DNA of 13,342 nucleotides from Proteobacteria bacterium UBA3588 (lineage in GTDB: Bacteria > Pseudomonadota > Gammaproteobacteria > Thiohalomonadales > Thiohalomonadaceae): contig DFMR01000017.1 in the NCBI GenBank assembly GCA_002376325.1, positions 23,886 to 37,227 on the forward strand. The letters run 5' to 3'. Of this stretch, positions 6,634 to 13,342 are shown one piece after another. The notes below the pieces were generated by a model. It did no database searches. It was given only the letters and a program-made list of their open reading frames with translations, and was not told where the DNA came from. The position numbers were made by a program, and so were the translations under genes. Position 1 is the first letter of the stretch. Each line of letters starts with the position of its first letter.

Positions 6634-8249
6634 AGGGCGATCTCCTTGGTCATTCGGGGCAGGGCCGCAAAGCGCAGCGCGGCGGCGACGGCGGCGGCAA
6701 CCAGCAGCGACAGGCCGATGCCGGCCAGCGCCAGGCGCGCCTCCTCGGTGTAGCGCAACGATTGATTGAGCGTCACGATGGCGACGCCGATGGGCGCGCC
6801 GCCGGCCGGGTAGAGCAGCTCCGATACCGGCAGTTCGAAGAAGACCTGGCCGAAGGCCATGATCCAGCCCCACAGGAACGGCGACACCAGCAACGGGGCG
6901 TGGATATCGGCCGCGCGCGTGAGCCACGGCAGTCCGTGCAGACGCGCCGCGTCCGACAGGCTGCCGTGCACCTGGCGCATCGGCGCCTGCAGGAAGCGGA
7001 TCAGCATCGGCACCTGGGCGGCGACGTAGGCGATCACCAGCAGCGCCGGCGTGCCGTAGAGCGGCAGCAGGCGGGAGTTGAAGGCGATGACGTAGGCGGC
7101 ACCCAGCACCAGACCGGGGATCGCCATGTTGCCCAGGGTCAGCAGGTCGAGGGCGTGGGCCGCCGCGCCGCGCGCGCGCTGCTGGCGGGCGATCAGCAGC
7201 AGCGCCAGCGACGCCGCCAGCAGCGCCCCGACCGCCGCGTAGGCGGTGGAGTAGAGCAGGCTGTCCCAGGGCACCGGTATCGCCGCGGCGGCATCGACGT
7301 GAGCGAGCGCGGCACGCACGATGGCTGCGCCCGGAACGGCCACGCCGAACAGCAACAGCAGCGTCGAACCGGCGGCGGCGACGGCGTTTTCCGCACGGTT
7401 GCAGGCAACGGGAATCATCGCCCGTTGCCGGCCATGCACCAGCGCGCCACCATAGCGGGTGCCGAGATAGAGGTGAACCGTCGCGGCCGCCGCCGCCAGG
7501 GCGATCAAGGTCCAGCTGAGCAGCGCCGCATTGGCGAAGTCCACCGGCGTGGTGGCCAGGCGCCGGTAGATGGCATAGGTGACGATGGGCAGATGGATCT
7601 GCGCCCCCAGGGTTGCCGGAATGCCGAACTCCTGGATGCTCTCGATGAACACCACGGCGAAGGCGGAACCGGCCGCCGGCAGCAGCAGCCGCAACAGCAC
7701 GGCCGCGCGCCGCCGCGCCGAGGCGACATGGAGGCGGGCCGCGTCGACGATCTCCGAACCGATGACGCGCCAGCTGCTGCGCGCCGCCAGGCAGGCGAAC
7801 GGCAACCCCTTGAGGGCCAGCAGGGCGACGATGCCCGCCTGGCCGAAAAACAGCGTCGCCAGGATTCCGTGGTGCAGGACGGGCAGCGAGAAGACGATCT
7901 GCCAGCCGGTGGTGAGCAGGTAGCTGGGAGTGAGAAACACCAACCACAGGGTAAGCGTCAGGGCCGCACTGCCGCGCCAGCGCCGGCGCTCCAGCAGCCA
8001 GCCGCAGGCAACGCCCAGCGGCACCGCCAGCAGGGCACTGGCGAGTCCCAGCCGCAGCGTGTTGCCGATGGCGACCAACGGCAGGCCGGCGGCGGGGCCG
8101 TGCAGTCCGACACCGCCGGCCGGCCCCAGGGCCGGCCACCACGGCAGCAGCAGCAGGCGGACGATGGGATAGACGAACAGGGCGGCGAACACCAGCAGCA
8201 ACGCGCCGCCGGATAGCCGCCCGCGCAACCGACTCAGCACCGCGTTCAT
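6630..8249 (-). CDS. ABC transporter permease, fused double-domain (FbpB/SfuB type)
   Basis: 539 residues with about twelve hydrophobic segments, the size and layout of single-chain FbpB/SfuB/ThiP permeases, in which two BPD_transp_1 domains are joined. Both cytoplasmic coupling loops are visible: DAARLHVASARRRAAVLLRLLLP (about 168-191, written here as the EAA-type loop) lacks the usual Gly, whereas the second, DAARLHGLPWLTRAADIHAP (about 433-452), keeps it. The second is followed by FGQVFFELPVSELLYP, typical of this family. I chose the ATG at 8249 because it overlaps the binding-protein stop as ATGA; an in-frame ATG at 8276 would add nine residues and overlap that gene further. It is coupled to the ATPase by a GTGA overlap. 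The loss of one EAA Gly is a mild oddity seen in asymmetric permeases. Confidence 0.92.
   Translation of the reverse strand: MNAVLSRLRGRLSGGALLLVFAALFVYPIVRLLLLPWWPALGPAGGVGLHGPAAGLPLVAIGNTLRLGLASALLAVPLGVACGWLLERRRWRGSAALTLTLWLVFLTPSYLLTTGWQIVFSLPVLHHGILATLFFGQAGIVALLALKGLPFACLAARSSWRVIGSEIVDAARLHVASARRRAAVLLRLLLPAAGSAFAVVFIESIQEFGIPATLGAQIHLPIVTYAIYRRLATTPVDFANAALLSWTLIALAAAAATVHLYLGTRYGGALVHGRQRAMIPVACNRAENAVAAAGSTLLLLFGVAVPGAAIVRAALAHVDAAAAIPVPWDSLLYSTAYAAVGALLAASLALLLIARQQRARGAAAHALDLLTLGNMAIPGLVLGAAYVIAFNSRLLPLYGTPALLVIAYVAAQVPMLIRFLQAPMRQVHGSLSDAARLHGLPWLTRAADIHAPLLVSPFLWGWIMAFGQVFFELPVSELLYPAGGAPIGVAIVTLNQSLRYTEEARLALAGIGLSLLVAAAVAAALRFAALPRMTKEIAL
6642..6647 (-). promoter_or_regulatory. 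Ribosome binding site AAGGAG fixing the ATPase GTG start
   Basis: AAGGAG on the minus strand, 8 bases before the GTG at 6633 and inside the permease gene. It decides the ATPase start against longer readings of the open frame. Confidence 0.8.
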
Positions 8250-9265
8250 TGACCGACGATGGCCTTGCTGAACCATTGATTGACCTGCGCTTCCAGCGGC
8301 CCCCAGCGTCCCGGATCCAGCACCGCCACCGTCAGCGACCGCAACGGCGGCAAACCGCTCATCGGCACCGGCGCATCGGTGGTGAGCGGCCAGTAGTAGC
8401 CGTCGGCCTCGCCCTTGTTCATGCGCAGCCGCTGGGTGCTGCGCGCCATGGCGAAGCGGATGAAGCGCCCGGCCGCGGCCGAGGTCTGCGCCGGGACACC
8501 TGCCGCCACCGCCAGCACGCTCGGCAAGGCGAAGGCGGGACGGGGTATCACGACGCGCAAGGACGGGTCTTGGGCGGCCAGGTACCAGGCCGCCGAGGAC
8601 TGGGTGACGGCCACCCGGATGTCACCGGCACGCAGTGCCGCCAGCGTGTTGTCGTTCTTGGCATAGACGTGCAGGCCGTTCTCCTTGAGGGCGGTGACGA
8701 ACGCTTGGCCGCGCGGCCAGCCACCGCCCTGCTGCAGCAGCCCGGCGAGCAACGGGTACATGGGACCGGAGATGGCGGGGTTGTTCATGCCGATGGCGCC
8801 GCGCAGGTCCGGCCGGGTCAGCTCCGGCCAGGTGCGCGGCGGCCGCGGCACGCCCGCCGGGTGATAGGTGAAGGCGCCCGCCAGGGTCAGCCCGGTGGGC
8901 GTGTAGCTGCCGTCGGCCGGCAGCAGCGCACGACCCTCCGCGCTCCACGGCAGCGGCGGCGCCGTGTGGCGCGCCAGCAGTCCCGCCTGGTCCAGCGCCG
9001 CCGCCGCCTGGTCGCCGTCGAACCACGCCAGGGTCCAGGCGGGGCGACGTCCCTCGGCGGAGACGCGCGCCAGCAGCGCGCCGGTGGAAAGCCGGATCGC
9101 CGTCACCGGGATACCGGTCGCCTTGGTGAATGCAGCCGCCACCTCCGGGCCGTAGTCGACGGCGCTGTAGAGTACCAACCCCTGCCGGCTGCGCGGCCAC
9201 AACACCCACACGCTCCCCGCGACCACCGCCGCAAGCAACACGCCGATAACTCCGATCCGCTTCAT
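8246..9265 (-). CDS. ABC transporter substrate-binding protein, FbpA/AfuA-like
   Basis: 339 residues. An N-terminal hydrophobic segment at 4-23 (RIGVIGVLLAAVVAGSVWVLW) has no lipobox and no clear AXA cleavage site, so it may stay membrane-tethered. The body shows the type-II binding-protein pattern: LVLYSAVDYGPEVAAAFTKATGI (29-51), LARVSAEGRRPAWTLAWFDGD, GLTLAGAFTYHP, RTWPELTRPDLRGAIGMNNPAISG, and GDIRVAVTQSSAAWYLAAQDP. In classical FbpA, two adjacent tyrosines here bind ferric iron; this protein has Trp227-Tyr228 instead, with another Tyr pair at 290-291 (EADGYYWPLT). The ligand is therefore uncertain. GGAG lies 8 bases before the ATG. It follows tonB by 25 bases and runs into the permease by an ATGA overlap. 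Confidence 0.9.
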   Translation of the reverse strand: MKRIGVIGVLLAAVVAGSVWVLWPRSRQGLVLYSAVDYGPEVAAAFTKATGIPVTAIRLSTGALLARVSAEGRRPAWTLAWFDGDQAAAALDQAGLLARHTAPPLPWSAEGRALLPADGSYTPTGLTLAGAFTYHPAGVPRPPRTWPELTRPDLRGAIGMNNPAISGPMYPLLAGLLQQGGGWPRGQAFVTALKENGLHVYAKNDNTLAALRAGDIRVAVTQSSAAWYLAAQDPSLRVVIPRPAFALPSVLAVAAGVPAQTSAAAGRFIRFAMARSTQRLRMNKGEADGYYWPLTTDAPVPMSGLPPLRSLTVAVLDPGRWGPLEAQVNQWFSKAIVGQ

Positions 9266-9290
9266 CGATTGCTCTCCACTACGTTTGCCG

Positions 9291-9980
9291 TCAGTCGTCC
9301 AGTTCGCGGAACTGCACCCACACGGTCAGGTGCAGTTGCCGGTGTTGCAGCGGCGCCAGCGGCGGCGGATAGGCGGCGCTGCGCACGGCGACAAGCGCCG
9401 CACGGTCGAGCAGCGGGTAGCCGCTCGACTGATCCAGGCGCACTTCGCTCACCCTGCCGTCGAGATAATCGAAGGCGACGCGGGCCTGCCCCTGACGGTG
9501 GAACAGGCGCGCCGCCGGCGGGTAGCGCACCGCCGCCTGCACCGCCGCCTTCACCTGCCCCTCGAACAGCGCCATCGCCGCCGGACTGGCGGCCACCACC
9601 GGCGCGGCCCGCGGCGCCACCGGCGGCTGCGCCACCGGCTTCACCGGCACCACCGGCCGTGCTACCGGTCGCGGCTTGGGCGGCAGGCGGTGGTGGACAT
9701 GGTGCGGCTTGGGTTTGGGCAACGGCTTGGGCTGCGGTCGCGGTTTGGCCACCGGCTTGGGCGTCGGCAGCGGCGCCTTGAGCGGTGCGGGCGGCAGGGT
9801 CACCTCCGACAGGCGCATCGGCGCCAGCACCGCCGCCGGCATGACATGATGCGAGGCCGCCAACCACCACACGGCGCCGCCGGTCAGCGTCGCCTCCAAC
9901 AGCAGCGCCAGACCAAAGGCCCTGGACAGGCCGCCGTTGCCGAAAGGACGTAGAAACAGTTCGTCGGCCCGCGCCACCAT
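9291..9980 (-). CDS. tonB: TonB-type energy transducer
   Basis: 229 residues from the ATG at 9980, one base after the exbD stop. An in-frame ATG further upstream lies inside exbD and is not favoured. A cytoplasmic N-terminus is followed by one membrane helix at about 20-42 (SRAFGLALLLEATLTGGAVWWLA). A periplasmic Pro/Lys/Arg-rich spacer spans about 62-125 (PTPKPVAKPRPQPKPLPKPKP), with a His cluster HHVHH. The C-terminal TonB domain, about 138-229, includes RYPPAARLFHRQGQARVAF, DGRVSEVRL and the final YPPP region. It passes proton-motive energy from ExbB/ExbD to the outer-membrane receptor. It sits between exbD and the ABC genes, suggesting a transducer dedicated to this system rather than the housekeeping TonB. 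The helix lacks the SHLS motif of E. coli TonB in exact form; it reads lacking His. Confidence 0.92.
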   Translation of the reverse strand: MVARADELFLRPFGNGGLSRAFGLALLLEATLTGGAVWWLAASHHVMPAAVLAPMRLSEVTLPPAPLKAPLPTPKPVAKPRPQPKPLPKPKPHHVHHRLPPKPRPVARPVVPVKPVAQPPVAPRAAPVVAASPAAMALFEGQVKAAVQAAVRYPPAARLFHRQGQARVAFDYLDGRVSEVRLDQSSGYPLLDRAALVAVRSAAYPPPLAPLQHRQLHLTVWVQFRELDD

Positions 9981-9981
9981 C

Positions 9982-10377
9982 TCAATGCGCCTCTTGCGCC
10001 GCGACCCCGATCTGGCTGATGCCCGCCTTGCGGCAGGCATCCATCACCGCCAGCAGGCTCTGCAGTGAAGCCGACTTGGCCCCGGCGATGGTGACCACCG
10101 TTTTGGCCGGCTGCGGTTCGGCCGCCAGTTGCGTGGTGAGGGCGGCCAGCGAAAGCTTGTGGCTATCCATCGCTATCTCGCCGTCCGCCAACAACGTCAC
10201 CAACACCTTCGGGTGCGGCAGTTCCTGCGCGGTGCTGCTCTGCGGCAACTGCGAGGCGATGCCGGTGGCAGGGATCATGCGCAGCGTGATCATGACGAAG
10301 AACACCAACAGGAAGAACATGATGTCGATCATCGGGATGATCTCGATGCGCGCCTTGCGCCGTTCCAGATAACGCAT
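9982..10377 (-). CDS. exbD: Biopolymer transport protein ExbD
   Basis: 131 residues, close to E. coli ExbD. A basic N-terminus MRYLERRKARIEIIPMID is followed by one membrane helix at about 14-33 that carries the conserved Asp18 (PMIDIMFFLLVFF), the proton-path residue. The periplasmic domain, about 45-131, has the usual VTLLADGEI, VVTIAGAKSASLQ and MDACRKAGISQIGV elements. The start at 10377 has GGAGG 7 bases upstream and lies 2 bases after the exbB stop. It works in a pentameric/dimeric motor with ExbB to drive TonB. No unusual residues are seen. Confidence 0.95.
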   Translation of the reverse strand: MRYLERRKARIEIIPMIDIMFFLLVFFVMITLRMIPATGIASQLPQSSTAQELPHPKVLVTLLADGEIAMDSHKLSLAALTTQLAAEPQPAKTVVTIAGAKSASLQSLLAVMDACRKAGISQIGVAAQEAH

Positions 10378-10379
10378 GC

Positions 10380-11063
10380 TCAGGCCTCCGCGCTGCGCGG
10401 CACCGCCGCCATCACGTCGGCCGGCTTGGCGCGCGGTACGCTGCGCGGCGCGTCGAGGCGATTGACCAGCATCACCTTGATGGTCTCCATCTGATGCACG
10501 ATCAGGCGCACGTAGTTGTTGAGGCCGTTGAAACAGATCAGGCCGATGATGGCGATGAACAGGCCGCTGGCCGTGGCGACCAGCGCCTCCGCCACACCAC
10601 TGGTGATCTGGGTCGGGGCGCCTCCGCCGGCGCTGCCCAACACCTGGAACGCGTTGAACATGCCGATGATGGTGCCGAGCAGACCGAGCAGCGGAGCCAG
10701 GGTGATAATCGTGTCGAGCATCCACAGGCTGCGATCGACGCGCGGTACCTGCCACAGGATCGACTCCTCCAGCAGCTCCGACAGGCGATTCGGATCGCGC
10801 ACCTCCGGATAGCGCAGCGGCACCGCCAGCAGCGTGCCCTGCGGAAAGTGCATGGTGCGCTGCGACAGCTCCTCGATGGTCTTGCGGTCGAGGTGGTGCA
10901 GCGCGGAAATGGCATGGGAGATCGCGCCACCTTCGTGGATCACCCGCTTCAAATACCAAGCCCGTTCGATGATGACGGTGAGCGCCACCAACAGCAGAAA
11001 AGCCATGATGTACAGGATGCCGCCGGAAGCGGCGGCAATGTGGTACAGGCGGTCGATGCTCAT
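10380..11063 (-). CDS. exbB: Biopolymer transport protein ExbB
   Basis: 227 residues from the ATG at 11063. The open frame extends to 11144, but the start is fixed by AGAGGAG 7 bases before ATGAGCATC. Three membrane segments: about 13-33 (GGILYIMAFLLLVALTVIIERAW), 108-133 (TIITLAPLLGLLGTIIGMF) and 146-170 (GVAEALVATASGLFIAIIGL). The conserved Glu149 and Thr154 of the MotA/TolQ/ExbB channel are present, as is the APLLGLLGT motif. The N-terminal periplasmic extension of E. coli ExbB is shortened, as in many two-component TonB clusters. It is the first gene of the exbB-exbD-tonB-ABC operon, preceded by a structured leader. It forms the proton channel of the TonB motor in the inner membrane. Confidence 0.95.
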   Translation of the reverse strand: MSIDRLYHIAAASGGILYIMAFLLLVALTVIIERAWYLKRVIHEGGAISHAISALHHLDRKTIEELSQRTMHFPQGTLLAVPLRYPEVRDPNRLSELLEESILWQVPRVDRSLWMLDTIITLAPLLGLLGTIIGMFNAFQVLGSAGGGAPTQITSGVAEALVATASGLFIAIIGLICFNGLNNYVRLIVHQMETIKVMLVNRLDAPRSVPRAKPADVMAAVPRSAEA

Positions 11064-11070
11064 TGACGTA

Positions 11071-11077
11071 CTCCTCT
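11071..11077 (-). promoter_or_regulatory. Ribosome binding site AGAGGAG of exbB
   Basis: A strong purine-rich site 7 bases before the ATG at 11063. It decides the exbB start against an in-frame upstream ATG at 11144. Confidence 0.85.
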
Positions 11078-11309
11078 CATACTGAAACTGATTCCGGGAT
11101 GACGCAGGACGGTCGCTGTCGTCTCCGTGGGGACGTTCCCGCATACCGCTTTGCCCCGGTCGGGGTAACGATGGGCGAAATGCCCGATGCCGGGTGACGC
11201 GGTGCGTCGCCGCACCGTTTGGCCGGAGCCAGGCACGGCGACACGCCGCTGCCGGACTCCCAACCTGCTATTTCTAATACAGTCACGTTGCCGTTTCGTT
11301 ACACCGAGA
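11078..11309 (-). promoter_or_regulatory. Structured leader region upstream of exbB
   Basis: No gene is seen here. On the minus strand an AT-rich patch (TATTAGAAATAG, about 11268-11279) could be a -10 region, though the upstream hexamer is poor. A series of stems follows: an imperfect 13-bp hairpin at 11225-11260 (GGAG, GGCA and CGGCG pairing with CGCCG, TGCC and CTCC); a perfect 7-bp stem with a GCGA (GNRA) loop at 11200-11217; GGGC/GCCC at 11173-11185; and CCCC/GGGG at 11154-11165. The exbB ribosome site comes after these. I could not match the segment to a riboswitch class from memory. It may regulate the operon or be a processed intergenic region within a longer transcript from the receptor gene. 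Confidence 0.4.
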
Positions 11310-11338
11310 ATTCCGGCGGGCACGACGCCCGCCGGAAT
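11310..11338 (-). terminator. Hairpin terminator after the TonB-dependent receptor
   Basis: A perfect 12-bp stem, ATTCCGGCGGGC with GCCCGCCGGAAT, surrounds a 5-base loop 12 bases after the receptor stop codon. Only a short TTCT follows on the minus strand, so termination may be partial. It would separate high receptor expression from the operon beginning with exbB. Confidence 0.6.
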
Positions 11339-11350
11339 GGACGCCTACGC

Positions 11351-13342
11351 TTAGAAGTTCGCCGACAGCGAGATGTAATAACTGCGTTCCGGAATGGTCC
11401 AGTACAGCGGCGTATTCGCCCCCCCCGTGTAGCCCGCCAACGCGTAGATATCCTTCTTGTTGAACACGTTGTTGACCTGGAAGTTGACCTTGGCCTTCTG
11501 CACCCAGGACGGCGCCCCGTGCTTGAGGGTGTAGCCCAGCGACATGTCGGTGATGCTGTAGGCACCGAGCGGCTGGGTCTGTCCGTCATCGCCGTAACGG
11601 TGACCGACGAACTTGTCCATCACCGAGCCGTACCAGCCTTTGCGGTTATAGATGAGGCCCGCCGCCGCCGTATGGTCCGGGGCGTTGGCAACCCACTGAT
11701 TGGTGCCCTTGGTCTTGGCACTGTTCCAACTGCCGTTGGCGTAGAGGCTGTAGCCGTCGCCGACGTAATAGGTGCCTTCCAGTTCCATGCCCTTGTAGAT
11801 CACGCCGCCGTCGTTATAGAAAACGGTGTTGGCGCCTACGGTGCGATGCTGGACCAGATTGTTGAAGTCGATGTAATAGAGGTCGCCCGACAGGGACAGA
11901 CGGTCGCTCTTCCAGGTGCTGCCCGCCTGATAGTTCATGGTCTCCTCAGGCTTCACGTCGCTGGCACTGGGATCGGACGCATAGAAGGTGTTGAGGTTGG
12001 GCGCGAGGAAACCCTTCGCCGCCTGCGCATACGCCACCCAGCCCGGCTGGATGCGGTAGTGCAGATCGATGGACGGCAATGCCTCGCCCCAGCTCTTGGC
12101 ATACGACAACGGCGCCCCGGTCTTTTGGTTGACCTGCGCGTCCAGGGTGCGGCGGAAATAGGCGTACTTGACGCCGGGAGTGATGGTCATCTTGGGACTT
12201 ACCTTCCAGGCCAGTTCCACGTAGGGCTGGATGCTGGTCAGCGAGTCGTTCATCAGACGATCGGTGGCGGTGGAAAGCGCACTGCTGCTGGTCGTCGGAT
12301 TGAGCGCACCGCCCAGGGTCCAGTCGACCTCATACTGCCAGCGGGTATTGGTCTGGCGATCGAGCCACAGGCCGGTGTTCAGGGTGCCGATGCTCAGATC
12401 CTTGGCGAAGCGGGCAAAGTCGCCAAAGGAGCGGTACTGCATGGTCATCTTCTGGCCTGGAACGTTGCTGGTACCCCAAGCGGTACCGTTCGCCGTTTCG
12501 CCGTTGGGGTCGGCACCGTTGAAACCCCAGTGGTAGTAGGCGTTGGTGTAGAGCTTGTTGTCCACGCTCCACGAGTTGCCCAGATACGACTGCAGATCGA
12601 TGTATTCGAAATCGGTCTTGATGTCGTCGTAGTTGTAGCCGTAGAAGTTCTGCCTGGTGGGGTCGCTGCTGAGACCGTAGTTGGCGCCGTACTTGGCGAT
12701 CTGCGCCTTGGTGGCCCCCAGCGGCACATTCTGGTGCAGGCTGTTGTACATCGCCGCGAAGGTGACCAGCGTATTGGTTCCGATCGGGCGCTGCACCTTG
12801 AGGAAGATGTTGTCGCGATTCAGTCCCGCATGGGTCAGATAGCCGTCGCTATGCTCGTGCTCGTAATCGAGCAGCGCCTTGGTGCCGTTGTACTGGTTCT
12901 GGGTACCGGTGTTGTACTCCATACCGTACAGCTGGGTGCCGAAGCTGCCGAACATGGTATAGGGGCTGAACGAGGATGCCGAGCTCGGGTTGCGCGTCTG
13001 GATGCTGATGGTGCCGCCGAAGGTGGCATCGCCCACCGTCGCCGCCGTACCAGGACCGCGGTCCACCGACACCTGGCCGATGTCATGAGCCATCAGGTAA
13101 GACGTGGTGTGGTGGGTAAAGTCGTTGGAATCGCTCCAGGGAATCCCATCGAAGGTGATGTTGTACTGGCCGTCCTGGAAGCCGCGGATGCTGAGCCCCA
13201 TGTTCTCCATCATGCCCGGACCGTTGGGCGCAATGCTGGTGACACTCGGTGTATGTTTGATTACCTCGTCGTAGTTGCTGGTCGGCACCACGTTGTGCGC
13301 AATGTAGTGCTGACTGATGACCGAGGTCGGCTGCGATACGTT
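11351..13342 (-). CDS. TonB-dependent outer-membrane receptor, N-terminus beyond window
   Basis: The frame is open from the right edge (first codon at 13342, AAC) to a TAA at 11351, giving 663 residues. The visible start is already in the plug domain: QPTSVISQHYIAHN, YDEVIKHTPSVTSIAPN, LSIRGFQDGQYNITFDGIPW, QVSVDRGPGTAATVGDATFGGTISIQTR, the usual plug motifs. From about residue 120 the alternating, Tyr- and Trp-rich pattern is a 22-strand beta-barrel, with AKGFLAPNLNTFY and PEETMNYQAGS late in the barrel, and it ends in YYISLSANF, a C-terminal Phe as the outer-membrane insertion signal requires. The signal peptide and TonB box are outside the window. It probably imports a metal chelate; the ligand cannot be read from sequence. 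It precedes the exbB operon on the same strand, 287 bases away. The likely start is upstream; the GTG at 13291 is internal. Confidence 0.93.
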   Translation of the reverse strand, partial: NVSQPTSVISQHYIAHNVVPTSNYDEVIKHTPSVTSIAPNGPGMMENMGLSIRGFQDGQYNITFDGIPWSDSNDFTHHTTSYLMAHDIGQVSVDRGPGTAATVGDATFGGTISIQTRNPSSASSFSPYTMFGSFGTQLYGMEYNTGTQNQYNGTKALLDYEHEHSDGYLTHAGLNRDNIFLKVQRPIGTNTLVTFAAMYNSLHQNVPLGATKAQIAKYGANYGLSSDPTRQNFYGYNYDDIKTDFEYIDLQSYLGNSWSVDNKLYTNAYYHWGFNGADPNGETANGTAWGTSNVPGQKMTMQYRSFGDFARFAKDLSIGTLNTGLWLDRQTNTRWQYEVDWTLGGALNPTTSSSALSTATDRLMNDSLTSIQPYVELAWKVSPKMTITPGVKYAYFRRTLDAQVNQKTGAPLSYAKSWGEALPSIDLHYRIQPGWVAYAQAAKGFLAPNLNTFYASDPSASDVKPEETMNYQAGSTWKSDRLSLSGDLYYIDFNNLVQHRTVGANTVFYNDGGVIYKGMELEGTYYVGDGYSLYANGSWNSAKTKGTNQWVANAPDHTAAAGLIYNRKGWYGSVMDKFVGHRYGDDGQTQPLGAYSITDMSLGYTLKHGAPSWVQKAKVNFQVNNVFNKKDIYALAGYTGGANTPLYWTIPERSYYISLSANF
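11419..11426. repeat. G8 tract in the receptor coding strand
   Basis: Eight consecutive C on the plus strand (G in the gene) encode Thr-Gly-Gly-Ala about 25 codons before the stop. A one-base change here would shift the frame and remove the terminal beta-strand and Phe. Confidence 0.85.

Noticed and set aside
5563..8142. A single 859-residue minus-strand protein
   Set aside because: Only its last 356 residues are a real ABC ATPase. The rest is an off-frame reading of the permease gene, and the GTG at 6633 has its own AAGGAG site.
5554..9781. Long plus-strand open frames (5554-6753, 6762-8216, 8249-9781)
   Set aside because: They lie opposite well-supported ATPase, permease, binding-protein and tonB genes and are rich in Arg, Gln, His and Ala in the way antisense frames of GC-rich genes are. 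No domains are visible.
11078..11309. Known riboswitch (cobalamin, TPP, molybdenum cofactor, fluoride, nickel-cobalt)
   Set aside because: None of the conserved boxes I know for these classes is present; only generic stems can be drawn.
11060..11323. Small minus-strand coding frames in the exbB leader
   Set aside because: They are Arg-rich, lack a ribosome site, and the segment is better explained as a structured non-coding leader.
11064..13342. Fur box near the receptor or exbB
   Set aside because: No GATAATGATAATCATTATC-like 19-mer was found in the intergenic region. The receptor promoter itself is outside the window.
1..13342. CRISPR arrays, tRNA or rRNA genes, insertion sequences
   Set aside because: No regularly spaced repeats, cloverleaf or rRNA cores, transposase motifs or terminal inverted repeats were seen on either strand.

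Overview
The window is GC-rich and gene-dense, and almost all of it is transcribed from the minus strand. Slp-family lipoproteins, an ExbB-ExbD-TonB system and a GAF/PAS/GGDEF regulator together point to a Gram-negative proteobacterium, most likely a gammaproteobacterium. That placement is inference; no rRNA or other marker is present.

Layout from left to right. (1) 1-1778, minus: the N-terminal 592 residues of a GAF-PAS-PAS-PAS-GGDEF signalling protein that runs off the left edge. (2) 1779-2167: a divergent, relatively AT-rich intergenic region. (3) 2168-2422, plus: the only plus-strand gene, an unknown 84-residue protein with two membrane segments, followed by a cluster of hairpins that includes a perfect 16-bp stem. 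(4) 2589-3284, minus: a membrane-anchored tyrosine/dual-specificity phosphatase with a CX5R signature. (5) 3499-4595, minus: two tandem Slp-family outer-membrane lipoprotein genes. The upstream copy is intact. The downstream copy carries three indels, all in short simple-sequence tracts. (6) 4678-11063, minus: one tight gene train, exbB, exbD, tonB, an Fbp-like substrate-binding protein, a fused double permease, an ABC ATPase, a two-ExxE-motif membrane permease (FTR1-like) and a previously easy-to-miss 55-residue membrane protein. Junctions are overlaps or very short gaps. (7) 11064-11350: a highly structured leader upstream of exbB plus a hairpin terminator behind the receptor. (8) 11351-13342, minus: a TonB-dependent receptor, whose N-terminus lies beyond the right edge.

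How the genes fit together: regions 6-8 read as a self-contained envelope-spanning uptake system. The receptor would take a ligand across the outer membrane, powered by its own ExbB/ExbD/TonB. An Fbp/Sfu-type ABC transporter and/or the FTR1-like permease would then move the metal across the inner membrane. Iron is the likeliest substrate by family resemblance, but the binding protein lacks the paired tyrosines seen in classical FbpA at the expected place, so the substrate is open. The best candidates for something undescribed are the pairing of the ABC importer with the acidic-loop ExxE permease and its translationally coupled 55-residue partner, and the structured RNA leader in front of exbB.
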